Origin: JAPLUA01 sp964625855 | Lineage (GTDB): Bacteria; Verrucomicrobiota; Verrucomicrobiia; Limisphaerales; UBA8199 | DNA: 64,000 nt | Direction: 5' to 3' | Assembly (NCBI GenBank): GCA_964625855.1 | Contig: CAZVFC010000001.1 | Coordinates: forward strand, 186,001-250,000 | Notes under the pieces: model-generated | The model's database searches: none | Told to the model about the DNA's origin: nothing | Seen by the model: the letters and a program-made list of their open reading frames with translations, nothing else | Translations under genes and position numbers: made by a program | Shown here: piece after piece, positions 38,098-47,012 of the stretch | Numbering within the stretch: the first letter of the stretch is position 1 | How the letters are laid out: every line of letters starts with the position of its first letter

Positions 38098-38394
38098 CAG
38101 GCTGACACGGCGGTGGTCACCAATTCTCTTGGCAGCGTCACGAGCAGCAATGCCTATCTCACAATGAATCCCGCGGGGGTGTCCCTCGCGCTTTACTCGT
38201 GTATCACGATTGACGGGGTGGTGGGTTTGACTTACGGCATCCAATGCAGCACCAACCTGAGTAATACGAATGCGTGGTGGGGCATGGCCAATGTCACGCT
38301 GGGTGCGCCGATCCAGCTTTGGTTTGACCTGCAGCCCGCGAGCCGGCCTCAGCGCTACTACCGTGTCGTGCCGGGACCCATTTCGATCCCGTAG
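38098..38394 (+). pseudogene. 3' remnant of a secreted Ig-like protein
   Basis: The frame reads ADTAVVTNSLGSVTSSNAYL, the last strands of the same kind of Ig-like domain as in the giant peptidase, followed by a C-terminal domain with YGIQCSTNLSNTNAWW and ending QRYYRVVPGPISIP. The last part is the standard C-terminal tail of large verrucomicrobial secreted proteins (compare TTRFYRVRVR at 34400). No signal peptide or earlier domains exist upstream, where the prepilin-like gene begins, so this is the surviving end of a deleted or rearranged gene. A start from the in-frame GTG at 38113 would encode only 93 residues, which is not a plausible complete protein. Confidence 0.65.
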
Positions 38395-38411
38395 GCCGCA
38401 GGCGCCCGCGG

Positions 38412-39182
38412 CTACCCCGATTTCCTATAATCGCCGCGGCTGAAGTATTTCTCGAGCCAGACGTAGAGGCAGATGAAGAGATAGCGGCTGCCCATCTCCC
38501 GGATCTTCAACTTGGCCACTCCGGTGCGGCGGTTGCGCCAGGTGATGGGGATGACGGTCCAGGAGAACCCGCGAACAATCGCCTTGAGCGGCAGCTCGAC
38601 GGTGAGATTGAAGTGCGGCGCAATGAGCGGGCGGCAGCCCTCGATGGCTTCGCGCCGATACGCTTTGAAAGCATTGGTGGTATCGTTGAGGCGGATGCCA
38701 AACAGCACTTTCAGGAATAGATTCGCCATCCGGTTGATGAGGAGCTTGATCTTCGGGTAATCAACCACGCCCCCACCCTTCATAAACCGGCTCCCGAAAA
38801 CACAATCCCATCCCTTGTTCAATTCCTGCCAATACCGGACCACATCCCGGCAATCGTCCGATTCATCCGCCATCATGATCACGGCCGCGTCGCCCTTCAT
38901 CTGGTCGAGCCCGCGGATGACGGCGCGGCCAAAGCCGTGCGGGCCTTCGTTCTTTACCGGCGCCAGCTCGGGCAAGCGCACCCGCAGTTCCTCGAGTAAC
39001 TTCCAGGTTCCGTCGGTGCTCCCATCATCCACCACGACGATCTCGTGCGGAATCTGGTGCAAGCGCAACTCGAGATGCAGGTGCTCGACGGTCGAGCATA
39101 TACAGCCTTCTTCGTCTCGCGCGGGGATGATCACCGAGACCAGGGAAACCGGGCGCGGTTGCGGCGGAGCGGAATCACTCAT
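38412..39182 (-). CDS. Family 2 glycosyltransferase (dolichol-phosphate mannosyltransferase-like)
   Basis: A 256-residue GT2 protein. The GT-A fold opens VSVIIPARDEEGCICSTVEH, then IVVVDDGSTDGTW supplies the nucleotide-binding Asp pair, and VIMMADESDDCRDVVRYW provides the metal-binding acidic site. VFGSRFMKGGGVVDYPKIK matches the DPM1/polyprenyl-phosphate sugar transferase group. The C-terminal part (about 150-250) contains RRTGVAKLKIREMGSRY. There is no clear membrane pair at the end, so it is of the short DPM1 type. It probably transfers a sugar from GDP- or UDP-sugar to polyprenyl phosphate. The start ATG at 39182 is clear. It is transcribed towards the Ig-protein remnant. Confidence 0.88.
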   Translation of the reverse strand: MSDSAPPQPRPVSLVSVIIPARDEEGCICSTVEHLHLELRLHQIPHEIVVVDDGSTDGTWKLLEELRVRLPELAPVKNEGPHGFGRAVIRGLDQMKGDAAVIMMADESDDCRDVVRYWQELNKGWDCVFGSRFMKGGGVVDYPKIKLLINRMANLFLKVLFGIRLNDTTNAFKAYRREAIEGCRPLIAPHFNLTVELPLKAIVRGFSWTVIPITWRNRRTGVAKLKIREMGSRYLFICLYVWLEKYFSRGDYRKSG

Positions 39183-39817
39183 CGGTCAATCCGTCAATCC
39201 CATGGCAGACCTTGGTCCTGGAGCCATAGAACCGGTGCCGGGACGGCGCTGGTGAGCCGGTGATTGTTTGCGATTAAGGTCAGTTTGGCGGTGCACAACT
39301 TAGCGCCAGACTTTAGTTCAACGGAGGTTGAGCGCAAGTTCATTTACCCCCCTGCGCGGGCTGGGCGCACAGTCTGGCTGCTCAAGCGGCGGCCCAGGAC
39401 CCGATGGCCTCGGCAGTCAACCGGGCTAACGGCAAGCGTGCGCGGGACATCTGCTCAACCGGGCCGCCGCTTTAGCAGCCAGCGCTAGGTCCTGTACTTA
39501 TAGCGGATCGCGTCGCCGGGTGTCTGTCAGGCTCAGCACTACACTTGTTGTAGGGGTTAACCCTACACGCCCTATGGGGGTGTGCGGCCAGACGCACACT
39601 TTGCGGCGTTGGGCGCGTGGGCCAGACTGCACGGCGAATGCATGATACCCTGGAAGGAGCGCGGACATTCTTGTCCGCCTGCCGAATGGTGCGCAAGACG
39701 GGCGGACAGGAATGTCCGCGCTCCTTCTCGCCTACACCCTGGCCAGACTGCGCCCGCAATGATTAACGGTTTGCATTCAGTTGACTATTCCTTAAATTGA
39801 TAGGGCGAACGGGCTCA
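39183..39817. other. 635-bp gap without genes, containing inverted repeats
   Basis: No plausible coding sequence is seen. The gap contains a 12-nt inverted pair AAGCGGCGGCCC near 39383 with its complement near 39462, a small palindrome TGTAGGG..CCCTACA near 39548, and the 27-nt-arm repeat at 39653-39727. It presumably also contains the promoter of the long operon that begins at 39818, but no clear promoter boxes stand out. Confidence 0.5.
39653..39727. repeat. Intergenic inverted repeat (27-nt arms), GCGGACATTCTTGTCCGC family
   Basis: Arms at 39653-39679 and 39701-39727 pair with one mismatch around 21 bases. Each arm itself contains GCGGACATTCTTGTCCGC, an almost perfect small palindrome. 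The same word in the same surrounding (GAGCGCGGACAT) appears at 61212-61236, so this is a dispersed family. It lies about 90 bases upstream of the permease start at 39818. Confidence 0.85.
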
Positions 39818-40960
39818 ATGCGACAATTCATCACAATTGCGACGAATGCCTTCATGGAGCTGGTCCGGCAGCCGGTGTTCCTGCTGCTGATGACCAGCTC
39901 GGCGGTATTTGAGATCTTCCTGGCAACGCCCTACTACTTCGCCTTCGGGGACGAGCCCAAGCTGGTGAAGAACAGCACGCTGGCGGTGATGTTGCTGGCC
40001 GGGTTGCTCGGGGCGGTCTTGAGCGCCTCCGCCTCGCTGGCGCGCGAGATTCGCACCGGCACGGCGCTGGCGGTGCTCTCGAAGCCGATTGGCCGCGCAC
40101 AGTTCCTGTTGGCGAAGTTCGCCGGGCTGGTGGTGGCGCTCAGCCTCCTGACGTATGTCAACCTGGTGGTGGCGCTGCTGGCCAGCCGGATGGCGTTCGA
40201 CGCGTATGGTTCGACGGATATGTTCGCCCTGGGCATCTTTGCCTTGTCGCTGGTGATCGCCTATCTGCTGGGCGGCTTCAGCAACTTCTTTCTTCGCCGG
40301 CCTTTTGTATCGGACGCCGTCTTCAGCCTGTTGGTCATGGTGACCGTGGCGTTCGTGATCATCAACTTCTTCACCAAGGAAGCCAAGCCGCAGGCGTTTG
40401 CCACGGGGGTGGATTGGCGCCTGATCCCGGCCGCCGTGCTGGTGCTGTTCGCGCTCTGGATCCTGGCGGGACTGGCGCTGGCGTGCTCGACGCGTCTGGA
40501 CATGATCCCCACGCTGGCAATCTGCTCGGCCTTCTTCCTGGTCGGCATCATGTCGGATTATGTCTTCGGTCTGCGGGCGAACGCGGTATGGAGCCGCGAC
40601 TTTGGCGGCGAGTTGCGCAGCACCCGCTGGGCCTATGGGCAGAAAGTTCTGCTCAAGGAGATGGTCGAAAAGTACGACCGGAACCGCGACGGGAAGATGG
40701 AGCCGGTCGAGCGGGAGGCAATCAGCCCGGCGGACAAGGCGCGGCTGAAAGGTGCGAACATGGGTGGCGCGTGGTGGGCGTCGGTGCTTTACACGGTAAC
40801 GCCAAACTGGCAGCTTTTTTGGGTCGCGGACGCGCTGGATTCGAACAAGAGCACCTTTCATTGGGTTTACGTGTGCAAGGCGTTTGGGTACATGCTGGGG
40901 TATGTGGGGGCGGCGCTGGCGATTGCGGTGGTGCTTTTTGAAGACCGGGAGTTGAGTTGA
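39818..40960 (+). CDS. ABC transporter permease with an embedded EF-hand loop
   Basis: A 380-residue membrane protein of the ABC-2/NosY-like permease type. Helices include VFLLLMTSSAVFEIFLATPY, a GLLGAVLSASASLAREI motif, and TYVNLVVALLAS; six or so helices span residues 10-260, and one more (YMLGYVGAALAIAVVLF) closes the C-terminus. REIRTGTALAVLSKPIGR is the usual cytoplasmic loop of ABC-2 permeases. Between the last helices is a soluble insert of about 100 residues holding DRNRDGKMEPVE (287-298), a complete EF-hand calcium-binding loop. The ATG at 39818 is used rather than a TTG at 39797. It opens a tight operon, with the ATPase partner probably at 47013. The substrate is unknown. Confidence 0.85.
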   Translation: MRQFITIATNAFMELVRQPVFLLLMTSSAVFEIFLATPYYFAFGDEPKLVKNSTLAVMLLAGLLGAVLSASASLAREIRTGTALAVLSKPIGRAQFLLAKFAGLVVALSLLTYVNLVVALLASRMAFDAYGSTDMFALGIFALSLVIAYLLGGFSNFFLRRPFVSDAVFSLLVMVTVAFVIINFFTKEAKPQAFATGVDWRLIPAAVLVLFALWILAGLALACSTRLDMIPTLAICSAFFLVGIMSDYVFGLRANAVWSRDFGGELRSTRWAYGQKVLLKEMVEKYDRNRDGKMEPVEREAISPADKARLKGANMGGAWWASVLYTVTPNWQLFWVADALDSNKSTFHWVYVCKAFGYMLGYVGAALAIAVVLFEDRELS

Positions 40961-41051
40961 AAGAGTGCCATGGTTTACTTAAGTTACTTCGGGTGCATGG
41001 GTTAAATGCGGTGAGTGAGTTCAACAGGGCAAACGAGCCAACCGATTGATA

Positions 41052-42941
41052 ATGGAACGAAGCATACAAAAGAACGGACTGATCAACCTGCTGACCCTGC
41101 TGGCGGTAGGTGTGGCCGGCTTTGCGGTGGCGCGATTCGCCAACTCGCTGGCGGGGATCGTCGGGGTTGTCTTCATGGGCCTGGGCATCCTGGTAGCCGC
41201 GGTGAGCTGGTTCCAGATGCGGCTCGAGGACCGCGAGCGGCTGGAGAGGCTGGAACTGGAGGAACTGGCCCGCTCGCACGGGGAAACGGCGCTGTTTGAA
41301 GCCAAGGATGCCGAGGTGTTCCCGGCGCAGCGCTCGCGGGAGCAGTTCGAGCGGTTCTTCGTGCCGACGTTCACCGTGCTGCTCTTCCTGTTGCAGGGGG
41401 GCGGCGCCTATTTCCTGTGGCGCTGGCTGTCGCAAAGCACGTTGGTGACCGCCGTGAAGGAGCCGATCACGGGGCTGGCGCTGTTCGGCTTGTTCTCGCT
41501 GGTGCTGTTCCTCCTGGGCAGGTTTTCCGGCACGGTTGCCCGGATTGAACATTTGCGCCTGCTGCGGCCCGGGGCCAGTTGCCTGCTGGCTAACGCGGTC
41601 TTGTGCGCGGTAGTGATGCTGGGCTTGATCGGGGTCTGGGCCGGGTTCTCGAGCGTGGACTACTACCTCGCGTGTGTTTTGGCCGCGCTGCTGGCGCTGC
41701 TGGCCGTCGAAACGCTCATCCAGTTAGTGCTGGAGATCTATCGCCCCCGGGTGAAAGGCAAGATCGAGCGGCCCTTGTATGAGAGCCGTCTGATCGGGCT
41801 CCTCGGACAACCCGAGGGCTTGATTACCACGGCGGCGCAGGCGCTCGACTATCAATTCGGATTCAAGGTCTCCGAGACGTGGTTCTATCGGTTCTTCGAG
41901 AAGGCTTTGGGCTGGCTGATCCTGCTGCAAGTGGCGGCGCTGCTCCTTTCGACCTGTGCGGTTTTCATTGACGCCGGCGAGCAAGGACTCCTCGAGCGTT
42001 TCGGCAAGCCGGTGGCGGGCCGGACGCCGCTCGGGCCCGGCGCCCATCTGAAGTGGCCCTGGCCGATTGACCGCGTTTACCGCTTCCGCACCGAGCAGAT
42101 TCAGAGCTTCCACGTAGGCTCGATGCCCGATCCGAAACGCGAAGCGGAGCGGATCGTCCTCTGGACAGTGCCCCACATGAAGGAGGAGGTTGATTTTCTG
42201 ATCGCCAACCGCGACATGAGCTCCCTGACGGCGACCAATCGCGTCACCGGCAAACGGACGCCGCCGGTCAGTCTGCTGACGGTCAGCATCCCGGTGCAGT
42301 ACCAGATTACGAACCTGATGGCATGGGCCTACAACAACGACGATGCGCCGACGCTTTTACAGGACCTGGCAACGCACGAGGTTGTGCATTACCTGGCCGG
42401 CGCGGACATGAATGAAGTGATGTCGCATACCCGCCTGGAGATGGCGCACGTTCTGGCCAACCGAATCCAGGCCGCGGCTGACCACCACGAGCTGGGCGCC
42501 AGGATCGAATCCATAGACCTGCATGACCTGCACCCGCCGGTCAAGGTCGCGGGCGATTACGAGAACGTCGTGGCGGCCATTCAACAAAAGGAAGCCAAGA
42601 TCCTGGCGGCCCGAGCCGACGCCATCCGGACCAACGCCATGGCCGAAGCCCAGGCGGTGAGCCTGGTCAACAAGGCCATTGCCGAACGCACGACGCGCGA
42701 GGTCGGCGCGCTGGCACAGGCGGCCTTGTTCACCAACCAGATTCCGGCGTTTGCCGCGGCGCCTTCGGTGTATGCCGAGCGGTCCTATCTGGAGACGCTG
42801 GTCCGGGCCACCGAAAATGCGCGCAAGTACGTTCTGCTTACGACCAATACCCAAGATGTTCTGCAGTTTGACCTTCAGGAATCCATCGCCCATAGCATGC
42901 TCAGCCTGAGCGTCACATCACCGCCAAAATCATCACCATGA
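41052..42941 (+). CDS. SPFH/band-7 membrane protein (HflK-like), long form
   Basis: A 629-residue protein. The N-terminal 300 residues hold several hydrophobic helices (LLTLLAVGVAGFAVARF, VVFMGLGILVAAV, VPTFTVLLFLLQGGGAYFL, LVLFLLGRF and others), an unusual extension for this family. A further helix (WLILLQVAALLLSTCAVFI) precedes the SPFH domain, which begins AGEQGLLERFGKP and continues PGAHLKWPWPIDRVYRF. A coiled-coil region with AARADAIRTNAMAEAQAVSLV follows. The stop overlaps the start of the next band-7 gene by 4 bases (ATGA). The ATG at 41052 is used. In E. coli HflK/HflC form a ring around FtsH; here three such genes in a row suggest a similar but larger assembly. Confidence 0.85.
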   Translation: MERSIQKNGLINLLTLLAVGVAGFAVARFANSLAGIVGVVFMGLGILVAAVSWFQMRLEDRERLERLELEELARSHGETALFEAKDAEVFPAQRSREQFERFFVPTFTVLLFLLQGGGAYFLWRWLSQSTLVTAVKEPITGLALFGLFSLVLFLLGRFSGTVARIEHLRLLRPGASCLLANAVLCAVVMLGLIGVWAGFSSVDYYLACVLAALLALLAVETLIQLVLEIYRPRVKGKIERPLYESRLIGLLGQPEGLITTAAQALDYQFGFKVSETWFYRFFEKALGWLILLQVAALLLSTCAVFIDAGEQGLLERFGKPVAGRTPLGPGAHLKWPWPIDRVYRFRTEQIQSFHVGSMPDPKREAERIVLWTVPHMKEEVDFLIANRDMSSLTATNRVTGKRTPPVSLLTVSIPVQYQITNLMAWAYNNDDAPTLLQDLATHEVVHYLAGADMNEVMSHTRLEMAHVLANRIQAAADHHELGARIESIDLHDLHPPVKVAGDYENVVAAIQQKEAKILAARADAIRTNAMAEAQAVSLVNKAIAERTTREVGALAQAALFTNQIPAFAAAPSVYAERSYLETLVRATENARKYVLLTTNTQDVLQFDLQESIAHSMLSLSVTSPPKSSP

Positions 42942-43849
42942 AACGCAATCCACTCACCTTGGTTATCGGCATCCTGCTGATTGTCATTTTCGCCCTGTGG
43001 CTCTTTGTCTTCCAGGTCCGCACCACCGAAGTTGCCGTGGTGACCACCTTCGGCAAGCCAACGCGGCCGCTCACCGACCCGGGGCCGTACCTCAAATGGC
43101 CGTGGCCGATCCAAAAGGTCTGGACCTTCGACAAGCGGGTGCAGAACTTTGAGGACAAGCTCACCGAGGGCCTCACCCAGGACAATTTCAACCTGCTCAC
43201 GACGGTCTATGTCGGGTGGAAGATTACCGATCCGGCGGCCTTCTTCCCCAAATTCATCAGCAGCGAGAATCCCATGCGTGAAGCCGAACGGCAACTGGAG
43301 CGGCTGCTGGGCAACGCCAAGAGCGCGGCCATCGGACGGCATCCGCTCTCCGATTTCATTTCCGCCACCGGCAATGGAACGAATTTCCTGGCCATCGAGA
43401 ATGAGATTCTGACCGCCCTCCAGTCGCAGGTCCTGGCCAACAACTATGGTTTGGCAATCGAGTTCCTCGGCATCAAGCGGCTCCAACTCCCGCAAAATGT
43501 AAGCCAGTCGGTGTTTGACCGGATGACCTCCGAACGCAAGGTGCTGGCCGACCAATTGCAGTACGAAGGCGAGGCGGAAGCTCAAAAGATCCGCTCGGAA
43601 GCCGAACGCCGCGCCCAGGAAATGCTGGCCAGCGCCCAAGGCCAGGCAACCGAGATCAAGGGCAAAGGCGAAGCCGAAGCGGCAAAGTCGCTGGCGGTGT
43701 TCGAACAGAATCCTACACTGGCGACTTTTCTGTTCCGGCTGAACGCGCTGGAGGGCTCCCTGAAGGAGCGCTCGATACTCGTTTTCGATCAGAACACTCC
43801 GCCGTTTGACCTGTTCCGGGGCGGTGTGACCAACTGGCTGAGCAAATAG
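42938..43849 (+). CDS. SPFH/band-7 protein (HflC-like)
   Basis: A 303-residue protein with one N-terminal membrane helix (LTLVIGILLIVIFALWLFVF), then the SPFH domain (TEVAVVTTFGKPTRPLTDPG, PYLKWPWPIQKVWTFDKRV, TTVYVGWKITDPAAFF). A charged coiled coil with repeated Ala/Glu follows (QKIRSEAERRAQEM, ASAQGQATEIKGKGEAEAAK), the typical oligomerisation stalk of HflC/stomatin proteins. The length and layout match HflC. It starts inside the previous band-7 gene (4-base overlap) and is followed 7 bases later by a third. A membrane scaffold or quality-control role is inferred from the family. Confidence 0.88.
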   Translation: MKRNPLTLVIGILLIVIFALWLFVFQVRTTEVAVVTTFGKPTRPLTDPGPYLKWPWPIQKVWTFDKRVQNFEDKLTEGLTQDNFNLLTTVYVGWKITDPAAFFPKFISSENPMREAERQLERLLGNAKSAAIGRHPLSDFISATGNGTNFLAIENEILTALQSQVLANNYGLAIEFLGIKRLQLPQNVSQSVFDRMTSERKVLADQLQYEGEAEAQKIRSEAERRAQEMLASAQGQATEIKGKGEAEAAKSLAVFEQNPTLATFLFRLNALEGSLKERSILVFDQNTPPFDLFRGGVTNWLSK

Positions 43850-43856
43850 CACCACC

Positions 43857-44948
43857 ATGAACGATCACCCCCACTCACACGCGGAGCCCCCCGGACCGCC
43901 GGCGCCGGCCGAGACGCCGGTGGATGCCGGCTCGCAGGCGCTATCCGAGGCGCTGCGCAGCAGCTTTGCGATCGTCCGGTTTGTGATGATCGTGCTCGTG
44001 GTGGTCTTCTTCGCTTCGGGCTTCTTCACCGTCGGCCCCGACCAGCGCGCGATTATCCTCCGGTTTGGCAAACCTTTGGGCGAAGGCGAGAGTGCCCTGC
44101 TGGGACCGGGCAAACTGCATTGGTCCATGCCCTATCCCATTGACGAGGTGGTCAAGGTGAACATTACGGGCATTCAGACGGTCGAGTCCACCGCGGGTTG
44201 GTACGCCCAGACGCCGGAAGAGCGGCTCTCGGGCGTAGAACCCCCGGTAGCCCCCGGAACGCCCCTGAACCCGGGCGTTGATGGTTACGCCCTCACCGCC
44301 GACAACAACATCATTCACTCGTATGCCACTTTAAGATACCGGATCAACGAGCCGATCCGCTACGTGTTCAACTTTGTGAACGCCTCGAACGCCGTGCAAA
44401 ACGCGCTCGACAACGCCCTGCTGTGGACCGCCGCCCGATTCAAGGTGGACGAAGTTCTCACTCGCGATGTGGCCGGATTCCAGGAAGCGGTCCGCCGGCG
44501 TGTGGTGCAACTGATCGAGAAGCAGGAACAGGGCATCGTGGTGGAACAATGCGCCGTTCAGAGCATCCGGCCACGGCAATTGAAGGAGGCCTTCGACCGG
44601 GTAACCACTGCGGAACAGGCGCGCGGCAAGGTTCTCAACGAGGCGCGAAGCTATGAGAACCAGCTCACGAACCGGGCCAGCGCCGATGCCGAATCGCTTA
44701 TCAACCTGGCACAGGCGGAGCGGGCGCAGTTGGTGAAGGACGTCGCCGCCCAGGCGGAACGGTTCCAGGACCTTCTGCCTCAGTACCGGCGCCACTCCGA
44801 ACTGCTGGTGCAACAGCGCTTGAACGAGACTTTCGGCCGTGTGCTGACCAACGTGCAGGACAAAATCTTTGTCGCCGAGAGCGCAGATGGAAAATCAAAG
44901 GAATTGCGGCTACTGTTCAATCGTGAACTGATTAAGCGGACACCGTAG
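43857..44948 (+). CDS. SPFH/band-7 protein (HflK-like), third of a tandem set
   Basis: A 363-residue protein. The first 40 residues are Pro-, His- and Ala-rich (MNDHPHSHAEPPGPPAPAET), then comes one membrane helix (FVMIVLVVVFFASGFFTV). The SPFH domain starts PDQRAIILRFGKPLGEGE and PGKLHWSMPYPIDEVVKV, in the form of HflK. The coiled coil (QARGKVLNEARSYENQL, RASADAESLINLAQAER) and the end (KIFVAESADGKSKELRLLF) are typical. It lies 7 bases after the HflC-like gene and 21 bases before the P-type ATPase. Together with its two neighbours it forms a tandem set of three different band-7 genes. FtsH is not present in the window. Confidence 0.87.
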   Translation: MNDHPHSHAEPPGPPAPAETPVDAGSQALSEALRSSFAIVRFVMIVLVVVFFASGFFTVGPDQRAIILRFGKPLGEGESALLGPGKLHWSMPYPIDEVVKVNITGIQTVESTAGWYAQTPEERLSGVEPPVAPGTPLNPGVDGYALTADNNIIHSYATLRYRINEPIRYVFNFVNASNAVQNALDNALLWTAARFKVDEVLTRDVAGFQEAVRRRVVQLIEKQEQGIVVEQCAVQSIRPRQLKEAFDRVTTAEQARGKVLNEARSYENQLTNRASADAESLINLAQAERAQLVKDVAAQAERFQDLLPQYRRHSELLVQQRLNETFGRVLTNVQDKIFVAESADGKSKELRLLFNRELIKRTP

Positions 44949-44969
44949 TCGAAAGCCATTGAAGCGAAC

Positions 44970-47000
44970 ATGCAAGTTACCTCACTTCTAACCCGCCAGG
45001 AGCACACCCATGCCGAGGGCGAGTCCTGCTCAAGCTGTGGCCATGACCACGACCACGAACACGCGCCCGTCCGCCTGTGGCAGACGCTGATCGGCGTTGT
45101 CTTTGTGCTCAACGCCTTCATCGTGGACTGGCTGTTCAAGCAAGGCCACACCGTGGCCAGCGCCAGCGCGTTGATCGGCGCCGTTATCCTGGGCTATCCC
45201 ATCGTGTGGACGGCCATCCAGGATATTCGCAAGGGCATCCTCAGCATCAACGAACTGGTTGCCATCGCCGTGCTCGCCGCGTTTGCGTCCGGGGACTATA
45301 AAACCGCCGGAGTGGTCGCGTTCTTCATGCTGATGGGCGAGATCATCGAAACGCGCACCGCCGAAGGCGCCCGCGCGTCCATCGAATCACTCATCAAGCT
45401 CACCCCCACCAAAGCGCGCCGCATCACCCCGCAAGGCGAGGAGGAGGTCGCCGCGAAAGACCTGGCCATTGGCGACGTGATCCGCATCCGCCCGGGGGAC
45501 AACGTGGCGGCGGACGGGGTCATCCAAAGCGGCCAGGGCTCCTTCAACCAGGCTACCATCACCGGCGAATCACTGCCCGTGGACAAGAAGCCCGGCGACG
45601 ATGTGTTTGCCGGCACCCAAAACCTGACCGGCGTTCTGGAGATCAAGGTGAGCCGCGCGGGCACGGACACCACGCTCGGCCGGGTGCGCGAGCTGATCCT
45701 GGCGGCGGAAAAAACCAAGCTGCCGATCATGAAGATTGTGGACCAGTACATGGGCTTTTACACGCCGCTGGTGCTGGTGATCGCGGCGTTGGTCTGGGCC
45801 TTCACCGGCAAGGAACACGGGCTTAACAACGTCATTTCGGTCATCATCTTCAGTTGTCCGTGCGCCTTCATCCTGGCCACGCCCACCGCCATGGTGGCCG
45901 CGCTCTCAGCGGCGGCGCGCCTGGGCATCCTCATCAAGAACGTCGCCGACATCGAGGCCGCCGCAAAGATCAACGCGTTCGTCTTCGACAAGACCGGCAC
46001 CCTCACCACCGGAGAACTGGCGGTCAGCCGTTTGGCTCCGCTCGAGGGTGTTACCCCTGCCGAATTGCTGCGCGTGGCGGCTGCCGCGGAGAAATACAGC
46101 AACCACCCGACGGCCAAGGCGCTCGTGCAATTGGCCGCGGAGGCGGGCGTGTCGCTGCCCGAACCCAAAGATTTCGCGGAGACTGCCGGCCGGGGCGTGA
46201 AGGCGGCGGTTGACGGGGCCAAAGTGCTAGTGGGCCGCGCCCAGTGGCTCAAGGATAACGGCGTGACGGGCGATTTTCTGAAATCGGTGGACCTCAACGA
46301 GACCGAGGGTTGGAGCCTCATATTTGTCGCGAAGGACGGCCATTGCATCGGGTGGGTAGGGTTGCAGGATCAAACCCGCGCCGAGGCCCGCGAGTCGCTG
46401 GCCGAGCTAAAGGAGAGCGGCGTGCGGCGGGTCGCGATGGTCTCGGGCGACCGCCAGCCGGTCGCGACGCGCGTGGGCCGCGAGATCGGCTGTGAGGAGG
46501 CCCGGGGCGAATGTCTGCCGCAGAACAAGGTCGAATTTGTCCGCGGCATCAAGGCCAAGGGTTACCAGGTGGCGGTGGTGGGCGACGGCGTGAACGACGC
46601 CCCGGCGCTGACAGCCGGTGACATTGGTATCGCCATGGGTGCGGCGGGCAGCGAGGTGGCGATCCACAGCGCGACGATCGCGCTCATGAACAACGACCTG
46701 CGCCGGTTGCCGTTCCTGGTGAAGCTCTCCCGCAGCACCCGCACGGTTATCAACCAGAACTTCCTGTTTGGCCTGGCCTTCATCATTGGTGGTATGACCC
46801 TCTCTGCCCTGAGCTATGTGCCGCCGGTGATGGCCGCGGCAATGCACACGGTAGGCTCGCTCATCGTGGTCTTTAACAGCGCGCGGCTCGTGCGCAAGGG
46901 CGAGGAGCTCGAGCATTATCATCCCGAACCCGCCGGCCCCAAGCCGGGCCGGCCCGCCACGGGCGTGACGAAGACTGAACTGGCGCCCGGGATGGCATGA
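44970..47000 (+). CDS. P1B-type heavy-metal transporting ATPase
   Basis: A 676-residue ion pump. The His- and Cys-rich N-terminus (SCSSCGHDHDHEHAP) probably binds metal; a full HMA domain is absent. The CPC metal site is at 296-298 in SCPCAFILATPTAMV. The phosphorylation site is D340 in FDKTGTLTTGE, the nucleotide-binding HP motif is in YSNHPTAKAL, and the hinge is GDGVNDAPALTAGDIG. The last helix reads MHTVGSLIVVFNSARLVR, whose wording does not settle the choice between zinc/cadmium and copper classes; the metal is unresolved. It sits inside an operon of band-7 and ABC genes with 21 and 12 bases on either side, an unusual place for such a pump. Confidence 0.93.
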   Translation: MQVTSLLTRQEHTHAEGESCSSCGHDHDHEHAPVRLWQTLIGVVFVLNAFIVDWLFKQGHTVASASALIGAVILGYPIVWTAIQDIRKGILSINELVAIAVLAAFASGDYKTAGVVAFFMLMGEIIETRTAEGARASIESLIKLTPTKARRITPQGEEEVAAKDLAIGDVIRIRPGDNVAADGVIQSGQGSFNQATITGESLPVDKKPGDDVFAGTQNLTGVLEIKVSRAGTDTTLGRVRELILAAEKTKLPIMKIVDQYMGFYTPLVLVIAALVWAFTGKEHGLNNVISVIIFSCPCAFILATPTAMVAALSAAARLGILIKNVADIEAAAKINAFVFDKTGTLTTGELAVSRLAPLEGVTPAELLRVAAAAEKYSNHPTAKALVQLAAEAGVSLPEPKDFAETAGRGVKAAVDGAKVLVGRAQWLKDNGVTGDFLKSVDLNETEGWSLIFVAKDGHCIGWVGLQDQTRAEARESLAELKESGVRRVAMVSGDRQPVATRVGREIGCEEARGECLPQNKVEFVRGIKAKGYQVAVVGDGVNDAPALTAGDIGIAMGAAGSEVAIHSATIALMNNDLRRLPFLVKLSRSTRTVINQNFLFGLAFIIGGMTLSALSYVPPVMAAAMHTVGSLIVVFNSARLVRKGEELEHYHPEPAGPKPGRPATGVTKTELAPGMA

Positions 47001-47012
47001 GCGACAAGGATT

